Source: Isoperla grammatica
Taxonomy: Eukaryota > Arthropoda > Insecta > Plecoptera > Perlodidae
DNA length: 64,000 bases
NCBI GenBank assembly: GCA_945910005.1
Contig: OX246743.1
Span: 3,298,122-3,362,121 of the forward strand
Direction of reading: 5' to 3'
Shown one piece after another: positions 46,881 to 58,009 of the stretch; positions within the stretch are counted from its first letter, which is position 1; every line of letters begins with the position of its first letter. The notes below the pieces were generated by a model. The model was not told the origin of the DNA, did not search any database, and worked only from the letters and a program-made list of their open reading frames with translations. The position numbers and the translations under genes were made by a program.

Positions 46881-47482
46881 AGCACAAACATTGCTTCTCA
46901 TTCCATCACGTCGTGACAACATTTGCCGGAATCGTATTTTGATAAATCTAAGATGAAATCCTTCCTAATTTATTCCGTATTTTCTCGAGAGAAACGTTAT
47001 AGGAACTCATTTACAAGATCCGTGTTCTGGAGAAAGATTCGGCCGTAAATATAATCCGAGCTTTTCACGTGAACAGACATCATTCGGAACCCTTCCGGAG
47101 CGGCGGTAAAATTCAACTCAAATTACATTTTAAATTACACGTTGCCTTAGTTAAAACAGATTCGTTCTTCTTAACTTCTGGCTAAGAAATAGAACAAGAA
47201 TTTAAGGGTGAAAGGTTGGACTGTGAGCCGAGAGAAATCAAGATGGCGTCTTGCAACTGTAACCCCCCCCCCTACCACCCCTCCTTAGTCCGCGACCTCT
47301 AAGTGACTTTGAAGAGAGGCGCCCTCAGAATTGATAGATATCTCCGCAGCTGCCGACATTGGACCTACTCTCAATTGAGTTTTACGTTTCTCATGTGTTG
47401 GTTAGCTTCTACGTCATTGTTCTAAACAATAATTCACATTCAATGTATCATTCGATTAATTTTAATATGTAAAAATGATGAC
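46881..47482. other. no gene recognised
   Basis: Short C-run near 47263; otherwise nothing recognised. Confidence 0.4.
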
Positions 47483-47541
47483 GATGTTTGGTTTTTAAGT
47501 CCCATATTTTTGCTACTTTGACTAATCGAGACGATGAGTGG
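47483..47541 (-). mobile_element. SINE S3 3'-end fragment
   Basis: AAGTCCCATATTTTTGC, GACTAATCGAGACGATGAGT match the 3' end (minus orientation) of the tRNA-SINE at 57549-57732. Confidence 0.55.
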
Positions 47542-47544
47542 CTG

Positions 47545-47688
47545 ATGCTCGGCCGGCGTGCTTTCCCATTCCGTGTTGTGCATCCATGGAACAACTTGCC
47601 GAACGCCCTTAAAGACTGTAAAGTAAGCCATTTACCTTCCATGTGCAAGAAGCACATGTGGCAGACTTTTAAACCTGTGACGTGTTAG
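47545..47688 (+). pseudogene. non-LTR retrotransposon ORF2 C-terminal scrap
   Basis: An open frame beginning upstream at 47488 reads, from about 47548, LGRRAFPFRVVHPWNNLPNA and ends with CKKHMWQTFKPVTC before TAG. R-x-F-x-F-R-V-V-x-x-W-N-x-L-P followed about 15-20 residues later by a basic F-K/W-rich end is the usual C-terminus of CR1/RTE/Jockey-type LINE ORF2 proteins (known family pattern). The endonuclease and reverse transcriptase domains are missing, so this is a 5'-truncated relic. The upstream residues come from SINE-derived sequence. The T/G-rich 3' UTR and AATAACAATAATAATTAT tail to about 47930 support a LINE 3' end. Confidence 0.6.
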
Positions 47689-47935
47689 TGTTAGTTTAGT
47701 TAAGATTTAATTTAGTTTTGGTTTTGTTTTAGTTTTAGTTTAGTTTTGGTTTAGTTTAGTTTAGTAAAAACGTTAGCATAGTATTTAGTGTTTTAAGGCT
47801 CTTCGCGGCACAAGATTTTTAAGATTTTAAGTGTTTTAGCAAATTGTTTGCTAGCGTCGACGCCGTTTCTTGTCAAAAAATTTTTTTTGTGATGACAAGA
47901 ATAGACAATCAATAACAATAATAATTATATGAAGA
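47689..47935 (+). mobile_element. LINE 3' UTR and tail
   Basis: TTAGTTTAGT/TTTTGGTT-rich stretch, then unique sequence, ending in a simple AAT-type tail near 47915-47930. Confidence 0.45.
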
Positions 47936-47939
47936 TGAA

Positions 47940-48120
47940 AAAACGTCAAATGTCCTAATCAGATCCATTGCACATAGCAACGGTCCTTCGAGTGGGAGGA
48001 GAAAACCAGTGAAACAGTGCGGGGATAAGGGGCAGGGTCTCCTTTCGTCGTCTCTTACGACTAGCAGAGTCACTCTGGGCATATTCTATCCCGGGCTCAA
48101 ACGGGTATATATGCACACAC
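47940..48120. repeat. decayed dispersed repeat
   Basis: It contains TCAGATCCATTGCACATAGC (shared with 27498) and TCGTCTCTTACGACTAGCAG. The latter looks like a repeat word I associate with invertebrate SINE/MITE sequence, but I cannot assign it. Confidence 0.35.
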
Positions 48121-48489
48121 AAACAGTTAAATTAAAATTGCATTAGTTTTCTTTCGAGAAGTTTTAAATTTAAATTTAAAACAGCTGTGAAGCCAAGCAA
48201 CGCAATCTAATGCCAACCTTAGATCCTTATTTACTGCCCTTTTCAAGCACTCAACTGAAATCAAAAGAATTCTGGCTTTTTTTTGTACGTTAGTAAAGGC
48301 AATCTCCAGCTTAGTTGAGTGCACACTTCACAAGTCTCATTAGGTACGCATGCTAATTTTGTGGTTTTCATAATTCCAATACACATTTAAAGCTATCATT
48401 TATATACCCATGGTTCTAGTAGAGTTTGGGCACTAGAAAGTTCAGTTGGTACCATTGGTCACTCGGCTGGTTCGTTAGCTTGAGCCGAA

Positions 48490-48557
48490 GGTCCGTAAAT
48501 CCCCTGGCGGGGGCTCGTTGAAGGTTTACCGAACCTCCGCCAGGGGATCGACGGACC
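48490..48557. repeat. short inverted repeat
   Basis: GGTCCGTAAATCCCCTGGCG and its partner CGCCAGGGGATCGACGGACC with a loop of about 25 nt. Weak similarity continues outside (ATTGGT...ACCAAT). Confidence 0.8.
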
Positions 48558-48589
48558 TTGGCCTGAGGTCTACCAATGCGTTCGTTCTA

Positions 48590-48662
48590 GACGAGTGATT
48601 CGTGACCAACCAGCGATCGGTATTTGAAATTGGGGCTCGCTGATTGGCTACGAATCTCTCGT
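48590..48662. mobile_element. foldback family F1, copy 2
   Basis: GACGAGTGATTCGTGACCAA, CCAGCG...CGCTGATTGGCTACGAATC; shares the central TCGGTATTTGAAA with 43542-43614. Confidence 0.8.
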
Positions 48663-48739
48663 TATGACGAAAGCAACTACAAGTTTGTTTAGAGGCAAGT
48701 ATTGCTACGTTGCGGTACAACGTTATTCATATACATTAA

Positions 48740-48915
48740 GGGTCAAATGCATAGTCGTTCCTCACGTGCTCCTCAACTCAGCCTTTCCTCAGAATTGCCC
48801 AACCACCAATCACAGAGCAGCATTGCCATGTGGACTGCTCTGTGATTGGTGGTTGGGCAATTCTGAGGAAAGGCTGAGTTGAGGAGCACGTGAGGAACGA
48901 CTATGCATTTGACCC
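48740..48915. mobile_element. 176-bp near-perfect palindromic MITE, TAA duplications
   Basis: GGGTCAAATGCATAGTCGTT, CCTCACGTGCTCCTCAACTC, AGCCTTTCCTCAGAATTGCC, CAACCACCAATCACAGAGCA are repeated exactly in inverse order, leaving a loop of about 14 nt. TAA at 48737-48739 and 48916-48918 is the target duplication (PIF/Harbinger-like). Arm identity indicates a young insertion. The transcript would be an 80-bp hairpin. Confidence 0.93.
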
Positions 48916-49542
48916 TAAATGTCGTAATACTTAATGCGCGCTATTATTATCAATGCATCAGCAGCAGCAGTTCGCGACCTGCACGGAGCGCTTGTGCTGC
49001 TCAGAGCTTAGTCTGGTTGCGCGGAACTAATGCTATACCCTAGTTTTGAATTAGTAATTGGATTGTTAAACGCTGAGAGCTGATCGAACAATTTCCAGTT
49101 AGATATTTATTGCCAATCATAACCTGAACATTTGCTGTCGAGGACATCGTATTATCTAAAGCCTACATTGTAAAAAAGGTCGAATTGACATGGCCTACAC
49201 AATATCTGATTCGCTTTACTCTGCTCAAAAACCATGTACACATTTAGAAACTACCTGAACTGAGTAAATATCGACTGAATAAAACGAAACCTACTTTAAT
49301 CCACAATTTCATCATCCGTTCTCGCAAACATTGAATGTTTCTCAAACATTTCACCGCGAGGCAAAGAGATCATTTATTTAAACGCAGCTTTCAATTCATC
49401 ATTTCTGTTGTGCACGGATGAAAGAAAGTCAAAACAACGAAACACGATAACAATGAATTTGCTTTTCCAAACAATTACACGTTTAGAGGCTTCTGTTTGA
49501 TATGAGACCATCGCGAATACTCGGCTACAATAGAATGGCAAC
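48916..49542. other. no gene recognised
   Basis: AGCAGCAGCAG near 48960; otherwise nothing recognised. Confidence 0.4.
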
Positions 49543-51200
49543 ATGCACCCCCACTTACTGACCTCGCTCGCTGCGGTTGAGCGCGGCTCAGTCTATGCAC
49601 CCCCACTTACTGACCTCGCTCGCTGCGGTTGAGCGCGGCTCAGTCTATGCACCCCCACTTACTGACCTCGCTCGCTGCGGTTGAGCGCGGCTCAGTCTAT
49701 GCACCCCCACTTACTGACCTCGCTCGCTGCGGTTGAGCGCGGCTCAGTCCATGCACACCCACTTACTGACCTCGCTCGCTGCGGTTGAGCGCGGCTCAGT
49801 CTATGCACCCCCACTTACTGACCTCGCTCGCTGCGGTTGAGCGCGGCTCAGTCCATGCACACCCACTTACTGACCTCGCTCGCTGCGGTTGAGCGCGGCT
49901 CAGTCATGCACCCCCACTTACTGACCTCGCTCGCTGCGGTTGAGCGCGGCTCAGTCTAGGCACCCCCACTTACTGACCTCGCTCGCTGCGGTTGAGCGCG
50001 GCTCAGTCATGCACCCCCACTTACTGACCTCGATCGCTGCGGTTGAGCGCGACTCAGTCATGCACCCCTACTTACTGACCTCGCTCGCTGCGGTTGAGAG
50101 CTGATCAGTCAATGCACCCCCACTTACTGACCTTGCTCGCTGCGGTTGAGCGTGGCTCAGGCTATGCACCCCCATTTACTGACCTCGCTCGCTGCGGTTG
50201 AGCACGGCTCAGTCTATGCACCCCCACTTACTGACCTCGCTCGCTGCGGTTGAGCGTGGCTCAGGCTATGCACCCCCATTTACTGACCTCGCTCGCTGCG
50301 GTTGAGCACGGCTCAGTCTATGCACCCCCACTTACTGACCTCGCTCACTGCGGTTGAGCGCGGCTCAGTCTATGCACCCCCACTTACTGACCTCGCTCGC
50401 TGCGGTTGAGCGCGGCTCAGTCTGTGCACCCCCACTTACTGACCTCGCTCGCTGCGGTTGAGCGCGGCTCAGTCTATGCACCCACAATTACTGACCTCGC
50501 TCGCTGCGGTTGAGCACGGCTCATTCATGCACCCCCACTAACTGACCTCGATCGCTGCGGTTGAGCGCGGCTCAGTCTATGCACCCCCACTTACTGACCT
50601 CGCTCGCTGCGGTTGAGCGCGGCTCAGTCTATGCACCCACACTTACTGACCTCGCTCGATGCGGTTGAGCGCGGCTCAGTCTATGCACCCCGACTTACTG
50701 ACCTCGCTCGCTGCGGTTGAGCGCGGCTCAGTCTATGCACCCCCACTTACTGACCTCGCTCGCTGCGGTTGAGCGCTGATCAGTCTATGCACCCCACTTA
50801 CTGACCTCGCTCGCTGCGGTTGAGCGCGGCTCAGTCTATGCACCCCCACTTACTGACCTCGCTCGCTGCGGTTGAGCGCGGCTCAGTCTATGCACCCCCA
50901 CTTACTGACCTCGCTCGCTGCGGTAGAGCGCGGCTCAGTCTACGCACCCCCACTTACTGACCTCGCTCGCTGCGGTAGAGCGCGGCTCAGTCTATGCACC
51001 CCCACTTACTGACCTCGTTCGCTGCGGTTGAGCGCGGCTCAGTCTATGCACCCCCACTTACTGACCTCGCTCGCGGCGGTTGAGCGCGGCTCAGTCTATG
51101 CACCCCCACTTACTGACCTCGCTCGCTGCGGTTGAGCGCGGCTCAGTCATGCACCCCCACTTACTGACCTCACTCGCTGTGGTTGAGCGGAGCTCAGTCT
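49543..51200. repeat. 52-bp minisatellite, about 32 copies
   Basis: CACCCCCACTTACTGACCTC, GCTCGCTGCGGTTGAGCGCG, GCTCAGTCTATG. Length variants of 50-51 bp lack bases at CAGTC-ATG. TGAGCgcgGCTCA is a perfect small hairpin in the consensus; several variants (GCACGG, GCTGATCAG, GCGTGG) alter it. Confidence 0.98.
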
Positions 51201-52015
51201 ACACTGGTGTTCCGCATGCAAATCTCCTCCCTGGGGCCAACGACAGCCCTATCAATAATGGACACATTGATTTGAACCCAGCTTATCTAAAAATCCCTCG
51301 CGGAGGGGGAGCTACCATAAATCAGACACGTAATGATTTATTATTGCGAATTTTAAAAACATCGATCATATCTGTTATTTTTTTAATTCTTAACCTAAAT
51401 CATCTTTTAAAGAGTAGTTTTTTTGTCGCATAACCGTTTGCTTGTTTCCCCCGTTCGTCTGCCTGACCTGTTTGACTGAAATGCTCAGTTAAACGGAGTA
51501 AAAGTCGAACCGGTTTTCTTGTGACATTAATAATAAGGAGATTTGAAATTCGATTTTGGCTAAAGCTATGAGAACGACATAACCTCTTCTTAACCCAGCG
51601 ACAATGAAACATTGACAAAACGTCTAACATGTTCCGATGACCGATAATAACCGATTATTAAACGAAGATAATTCTGGCGAACTGAGGGCAGGAAGTAACC
51701 CCGTCATCTGGATCGAAAGATACATCTGGCATCGCCGCCTGTCATGCAACGTCACATTTTTTCATTCAACTGTAGGCATCAAAATATATTTCTATAAAAT
51801 TCTCACTAAAGTACTCATCAAATGTGTTTGTCATGGAAATTTGCGTAGGCCTATATGTAGTTTTACACCGTCGACCTCGCATTTTGGTATGGTATAAATA
51901 TTATAAGATTAGAAGAAATAATATCTATTTATGAATACATTTTTTGAGCATTTTTCAAGATATCAATAACATAAAAGTATTAAAAGAGGGGTTTATGCCG
52001 ACATTACACGACTCA
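51201..52015. other. no gene recognised
   Basis: The frame 51080-51433 is half array translation. The word TAGGCCTATATG occurs near 51847. No domain recognised. Confidence 0.4.
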
Positions 52016-52957
52016 GGCCCGGTTCCACCAAATGATTATAAACTCGAGTTTAGCAAAGCGTCAGTTATTTTTAAAGTGAACATTAAAGATGGTCGCGTTC
52101 CACCATGTTTTTCGAAGTCTCAGTTAGCTAACTGGCAGTTATTTTGTAAGCGAGCCTGTGATTGGTCGTTTACTAAAGCATAAATAGAGCTGGCGTGCCC
52201 CGTTATTTCCGCAAGGCTGTGTCTTTCCAGTTCCCAGCCCAACCTAGCGCCTAGGCCTACCTAGGCCTGGCTGGGTAGGCCTACCTGGGCCTAGGGTCTA
52301 GGCTGGGCCTAGTACAAGTTGAATCTGTTATCTGTGCATACGTCCGCCGTAGCCCAGTTCCTAACCCAACCTAGCGCCTAGGCCTACCTAGGCCTGGCTG
52401 GGTAGGCCTACCTGGGCCTAGGGTCTAGGCTGCAGGGCCTAGTACAAGTTGAATCTGTTATCTGTGCATACGTCCGCCGTAGCCCAGTTCCTAACCCAAC
52501 CTAGCGCCTAGGCCTACCTAGGCCTGGCTGGGTAGGCCTACCTGGGCCTAGGGTCTAGGCTGCAGGGCCTAGTACAAGTTGAATCTGTTATCTGTGCATA
52601 CGTCCGCCGTAGCCCAGTTCCAAGCCCAGCCTAGCGCCTAGGCCTACCTGGGCCTAGGGTCTAGGCTAGTACAAGTTGAATCTGTTTTGCATATGTCCGC
52701 CGTAGCCTAGTTCCAAGCCTAGCCTAGCGCCTATAGGCCTACCTAGGCCTGGATATGCAAAGCCTAGGCTTTAGAACGAATCTTAACACAAATAGGCCCA
52801 CATGCAAACTATGTATTAAAATGGAATTAAAATATGTTCACAAATGTAGATGTTTGGCCAGATTTAAAGTCCAGTTTAGTGATGGTGGAACACCAAACTA
52901 AATTAACTGACAGTTAGCTAAATATAACTGACGCTTAACGTTTGGTGGAACCGGCCC
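52016..52957. mobile_element. 942-bp TIR element carrying a satellite
   Basis: Left end GGCCCGGTTCCACCAAATG, right end reversed GGGCCGGTTCCACCAAACG. Subterminal CGTCAGTTAT, TTCCACCAT and AGTTAGCTAACTG words are also mirrored. Flanking TCA repeats lie at 52013-52015 and 52958-52960. Most of the interior is a tandem array (52239-52760). No transposase seen. Confidence 0.85.
52239..52760. repeat. 127-130-bp CTAGGCC-rich array, about four copies plus a partial
   Basis: AACCTAGCGCCTAGGCCTAC recurs at 52241, 52368, 52498, 52628 and (shortened, 93 bp) 52721. Units contain CCTAGGCC/GGCCTAGG palindromic words and a unique part (CAAGTTGAATCTGTTATCTG). The array lies wholly inside the TIR element. Confidence 0.95.
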
Positions 52958-53002
52958 TCAATACTTTCGTCAAACTTATTGAATTCAAGCGTTGGTCCAG
53001 TA

Positions 53003-53428
53003 GGTGGCTCGTTGGTCCAGTGGTTAGCATCCCTGCTTCCAATGCAGAAGGTCCCGGGTTCAAATCCCGCTTCAGGCAGAAGTTTTTTAACTTCTATTAA
53101 GGATTCAGTTCCATTACTTCTTGGCTTAGGAATACGTAAACGGTGACTTTGGAGCCGTCCTAGCAACGAAGCACCCAATAAATTCAAAGTTGTTCTGAAT
53201 CGGCCTTGTTGATTCTGGCATCTGTCCGCAGGTGTTCGCACTGTCCAATCACTGATTCATCTGTTTCATATTTGAAATATCGATCTTTGATTGGTTATCG
53301 CTCACTCGTCGATGGTGTTCGAAGCCTACAGGGTTGGTTTAGTCACTTTAAATTAAAGTCCCCCTCTGCAAATCAGTTTAGTTACTGAGCGGGTAAACTC
53401 TAAATGTGAATTTATTTTATTTATTTAA
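53003..53428 (+). mobile_element. tRNA-derived SINE family S2, copy 2
   Basis: GGCTCGTTGGTCCAGTGGTT, CTTCCAATGCAG, GGTTCAAATCC, then the full body as in the copy at 24485, ending in TTATTTTATTTATTT. Just upstream (52990-53003) a fragment GTTGGTCCAGTAGG repeats part of the head. Confidence 0.92.
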
Positions 53429-54441
53429 TCAAAAACAGTTTAGTAAAATACTGCAACAATATAGCTTTTATTAATTGATGCTTTTTTGTCCTTGAATACA
53501 ATAAGTTTGACGAAAGACTTGAACAGTGTAATGCGGGTATTGGCATTGTAGCCTATTTGGACATCGATATTGCAATCAACTGTTGGGGTTTTGATATGGC
53601 CAAATAAATAGTTGAGAGATGATATGCCTAAATATATGCAACAGTAAGAAGGTTCTGATGTGTTATAAGGAAACTGCTTCCCATGGGGGGGTGGGGGGGG
53701 GGGGGGGGGGGGACATATAAGAAGTTAACAGGGTCGACGCCCGGACCAATCACACTCTCCGAATAAATCCGTTGAAAAGCGCTTACCAACGTGACCCAAC
53801 AAAGTTCCCCCAGTTCTCAATAAAGGCGTTGAAAGAGTTAAAGTTTTTTATTAGCTGTGCGAGTTTGTGCGTCGGGTCGCGTCGCGTGCGGACCCGTTAG
53901 TCAAAAGTTATTGAATCTTTCACTGCGTTGTCAAACGTTTCCGACTTAATTTATTGGGAAACTTTTCGCGGAGGAGAATCTCAAAAAGATTTCAAAATTT
54001 CGCGAAAAAAGAAATTGTTTCCGTTTTGTTTCATATTGAGTTTCATACTTGGCTAGCTTCAACGTGACTGTAAACATGACACGCACATACGCACATACGC
54101 ACATAATGGCCAGGTGTGTTCCAGAAAGGTATCTCGACAAATAAGGTGGTTAGCAATAATACTACTTTTATCCACTTACTGTGAGCACAACACAGCGGGA
54201 TCTTAAACTATGTGATACATTTCTTGTAGAAAAGATGAGTCCAAACTACATCAAAATCGCGCAAAATTAATAGTTTTTAGTGATAAGAAAACACTGGACA
54301 ATATTAAAATAGTGATTAATAACCAACATGTATAGTTTCACATTGCGATGCCGATGATGCCGATGTTAATAGGGGAAGGGCAAATGAATGAAATATATAA
54401 ACTTTTCATCTCTGTATAATATACAGTAGACCACGATTAAA
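53429..54441. other. no gene; poly-G tract
   Basis: Poly-G at 53686-53712 with two interruptions; three ACGCACAT-type repeats near 54080-54105. No coding signal. Confidence 0.45.
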
Positions 54442-55130
54442 GGAATAGTCAGGTGAAAAACTAAAAAACTAACATTTGTATATGTCCACCCTCAAATATA
54501 AAAAACATGACTAAAAGATACCATACTTTAAAAGCAGGCGGTTGAAAAATTAAAGAAAACGCGAGTGTTTGCTACCAAATCGCACCGAGTAACTCTTCTC
54601 ATGGTAATTCCCATGTAAAAAAAATGTTACGTCGAGATAGTAAAACCACCGCTAAAATAGGGCACTTATCAAAAATCGATCAGGATGTTTAATGTGCATC
54701 GTTTCTCTGCCGATAACATGCTTCTTAGTACGGTCGTGTACTTATACAAAATTCTCTGCAATTAATTTTTGTGTGACTTGATGTGTAGAAAAGTTGCAAT
54801 CTGTTTTGAGCGGCACTGTCCGCAGTCGCTGAGTGTTGTGGCTGGTCTCTTATAACCAAAGACTACTGAGTAATCTTTGGTAAAACACAATGAGTGCTCT
54901 GTCTGTCGGGAAGGCGCTAGCGAGCTCAGAACCGATACAGCTGTAGGTACTACGCTTTAGAAGAAAAATGCAGCAGAGCTGGCGAAGTGAATCTAGTAGA
55001 AAAGCTAAATGTTCACCATTTTTTTTCTTGCATTAAAGCAACCTATATCAATTTCATTTTACACATAATTGAATTTCATGCACTTATGGCTCATTGGTGA
55101 TTTTTAAGTTTTTTACCTGACTATTCCTTT
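54442..55130. mobile_element. 689-bp TIR element flanked by TTAA
   Basis: AGGAATAGTCAGGTGAAAAA at the left and its complement at the right; TTAA on each side (54438-54441 and 55131-55134). A truncated inverted copy lies at 40083-40410. TTAA targets recall piggyBac, but the ends do not begin CCC, so class is left open. There is a stem-like repeat ACCAAAGACTACTGAGTAAT/CTTTGGT near 54877, absent from the other copy. Confidence 0.85.
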
Positions 55131-57545
55131 AAAATGGTCCACGGATCGTTTTTCTACGATGATGATTGCGATCCCGATTGCGATCACGATGCCGACCATT
55201 TTAGATATAGCTAGATCTGAACTTTTAAATAACTTGTAGAAGTGAACGCACTGTCTGTTTCACCTTCGATATAAACTAGATCAAGTTGGCGGTGCTTCCA
55301 TGAATCCCGCGTACTTCACGTTGCACGGTTGCAACTGATGCTACACTATTCCCTCTAGTTGTACTCCAAGTACCACTTGTTACACCCGGGGCAAAGCCTA
55401 AACCGCACCGAATGTAAGGGGGGTGTAGCCACTGCACTTCACTTTTATATTCAGCTGAAGCAATTTAATGACGCAAATGCACATTGACAAAAACTACGAC
55501 AATCATCGTCTGCAGATACAGCGCTTTGTTCCGAGCTTGTAGAACGCGTACATCACATATACGAGGCATGTGACGTCATAGATGAGTGGAGCATTGGCCA
55601 ATCAAATGCTAGAATTTGAAAAGCCGCCGCTGATTGGCTCCGACTTATTCATCTATGGCTGCGTTCCGTTACTTGTTGAAAATGCTTTGCCTCTGGCATT
55701 CTCCAGCACGATATACTTACGAAACACTTCAAGCATAGGCATGGCTGTTTAGGCCAATTAGGCACAAGGTCGTTTTGCCACGCCCACTACATTAGTTGTC
55801 AAACAGTGTAGTAAAATTGAAAAGGTTGATAGAGGCGCTTGTCAAATCAATTAAATATACTAGGCTCTAATACATGTGCAATTTGCAAACATGATTTTGG
55901 CGCAATTTTACACTTAGGTTAAGCCCAAGGTTAGGTCCGTCTATAGAGCATTTTTAAAATGCCTTCTAAAACCACCACTAGTTGAAAATGCTCAAGTGAA
56001 AACCTCGGGCATATTCAACATGTTCAATCAGTTTTTGTCAGTAGTTTGTTTTGTTTTTGTTGTTATTGTTATTTATGATTTCGTGACTATTAGTTGTTTG
56101 CATAGCTTAGTTTTATTTAAGGTCCTCCTTTGTAAATGTTTGTTTTTATAACTGAATAGGATAGACATTAAATAAATAAATAAAATATGCTCACGACTGA
56201 GGTTTCGGAACGCTGGGTAAAGCACATTCAATAGGTTTCGGTACGGGCTCAACAGGTATCGGAACGTACCCTATGACGTCAGCATTCACTTGACTGGCCA
56301 CGCCGTAAGAAGCAAGACGGTCGCTCCACGCGGTTTACTTCATCGGGATGTCTCGCTACTGCTTGCTATTGTCGACCGCGTTGACTGCACCAACCGTGAA
56401 TGCGCTCTCACAAAGTGTGCCAACATACGCGCTGGGGGCTATTAAATCACCGCTAGACGCGCCCGCAGCATGGGGTTTGGAGTTCGATGAAATGCCGCTA
56501 GGGTCTTTAGACATTAGATGATATTGGTGCCTGACTTGCTTCTTCACGGTTACACACATACTGCATGGGGTAGCTGAATAGCGTCGAATGGAACAACGTC
56601 GATTCTTTCTTAATTATGATTGGCGTGCACATGATAAAATCAAGCTACAAATTCTCAGCTTAATAAATTTACTGCAAAGATGATTGAAATGATTGCTTAT
56701 GTTGCTAATGGTGCACTTTGTTTATGTAATTTTGCTCACACGTGGCAAGTTAAATAAATTAAATACACATTATATAAATAAAACATCATATCATCCTACT
56801 AGTATTTCGTGTATTGAAGTTATTTTGGTAACATATCAATCAAACATTGGCGTTCCACCTATCAAAACATTAGCAATACAGCAACTGAAAGTACGATACC
56901 TACGGAATGATTTCAAACCCACATAAGGTATGGGTTGTTTGTATTTGTCCATCTTTTTTGTTTGTTGTATTTGTTGTAAAAAATTTAAATCTTAGCTTCA
57001 TTCAATTTTATATTATTTGTATACCATGTACCGTTATTTCTATGTAGTGTGCATTTAATTTAGCTTTAGTAACTGTTAATATAGAACGCTATGTTATCTA
57101 TTAGTTTTGTAGTATAAACCTGAACCGCCACGATATCTTGTTTATTGGTTCAGGTATTTTCCATTGTATGAAAACAAATATAATTGTACATCAAACATGT
57201 AAAAGAAAATGAAATAAATAATAATAATCTTCATCCATCACCCTCATCGCCTCCAACAGAACGACAGCAATGATAAGACGCGGAGCAACAAGAATCACTT
57301 TGTTGCGTGACCACTGGTATATTGTACAGACCATGCAGTAAATATATGTTTTTAGGTAACGCGTACTTACTAGACTCCCTTGGTGGCTACTGAATAATGT
57401 TAAACCACAGATAACAAAACAATCTGTTATCTCTGGTTAAACGTTAGAGAACATCTTTCAAACCAATCCATTGTTGTATACGTACTAAAGACTCCAAACG
57501 AACCTAATACAAATTATAGACAAAAAAGAATGCAGACTTTTTTTT
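55131..57545. other. no gene; one foldback; A+T-rich tails
   Basis: It contains the foldback at 55577-55657, a TAAATAAATAAATAAA tail near 56170-56185 after T-rich sequence, and AAATAAATAATAATAAT near 57212-57228. Both tails look like LINE/SINE 3' ends without preserved bodies. The frames at 56356 (minus) and 56693 (plus) show no recognisable domain. Confidence 0.4.
55577..55657. mobile_element. 81-bp foldback related to family F1
   Basis: CATAGATGAGT and GGCCAATCA on the left face TGATTGGCTC and ATTCATCTATG on the right. The centre has AATTTGAAAA, as in F1. Terminal sequence differs from F1. Confidence 0.7.
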
Positions 57546-57548
57546 TAT

Positions 57549-57732
57549 GATGATATCTGGGCTTTACGTCTCATATTTTTGCAACGATGCTAATCGAAAC
57601 GATGAGTGGGTGATTATGAGGATGTAAACACGCCACATGACATCCATGCCCTAGCCGGGATTCAAACCTGGAACGCAGAGACCGCGGTTTACTAGGCCAA
57701 CGCCTAATCCACCGCGGCCAACTACGCTGGCC
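57549..57732 (-). mobile_element. tRNA-derived SINE S3
   Basis: On the minus strand: TTGGCCGCGGTGGATTAGGC (A box region), AACCGCGGTCTCTGCGTTCC, B box GGTTTGAATCC, then the tail CACTCATCGTTTCGATTAGC, AAAAATATGAGACGTAAAGC. The tail is shared with 47483-47541. The cloverleaf is not intact. Confidence 0.75.
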
Positions 57733-57784
57733 CGATTTCTTTAGTAACTGTTGTTAATACTAACCTTGACTGACCTTTTCTGAC

Positions 57785-57817
57785 CTTGTCATGGAAGGGA
57801 ATCAAACACCATCTTAC
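57785..57817 (-). promoter_or_regulatory. candidate recursive splice site C with 33-nt RS-exon
   Basis: On the minus strand TGTGTTTCTTTTCTTATAG joins directly to GTAAGATGG. A weaker donor-like GTCAGA follows after 33 nt, with another GTCAGT soon after. This is the strongest polypyrimidine tract of the three. Lies in repeat R4 copy 2 (57795-57893). Confidence 0.35.
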
Positions 57818-57893
57818 CTATAAGAAAAGAAACACAACATTAGATGCTAAACAGTAAACACATCGTCGAACAAAAGCCATTCACAGTTGTGCC
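57795..57893 (-). repeat. dispersed repeat R4, copy 2
   Basis: Aligns with 19470-19556; see that entry. The long hexamer array begins about 115 bp further on. Confidence 0.75.
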
Positions 57894-58009
57894 CAGTATA
57901 AGAGGTGCATGGATTGTACATGGGCAGGTTTTCTAAGAAAAATTAATAAAAGTATTAGTGTTATAATTATCCAGTCTTACAATGACCAATAACTACTTAG
58001 CTTTGCGTG

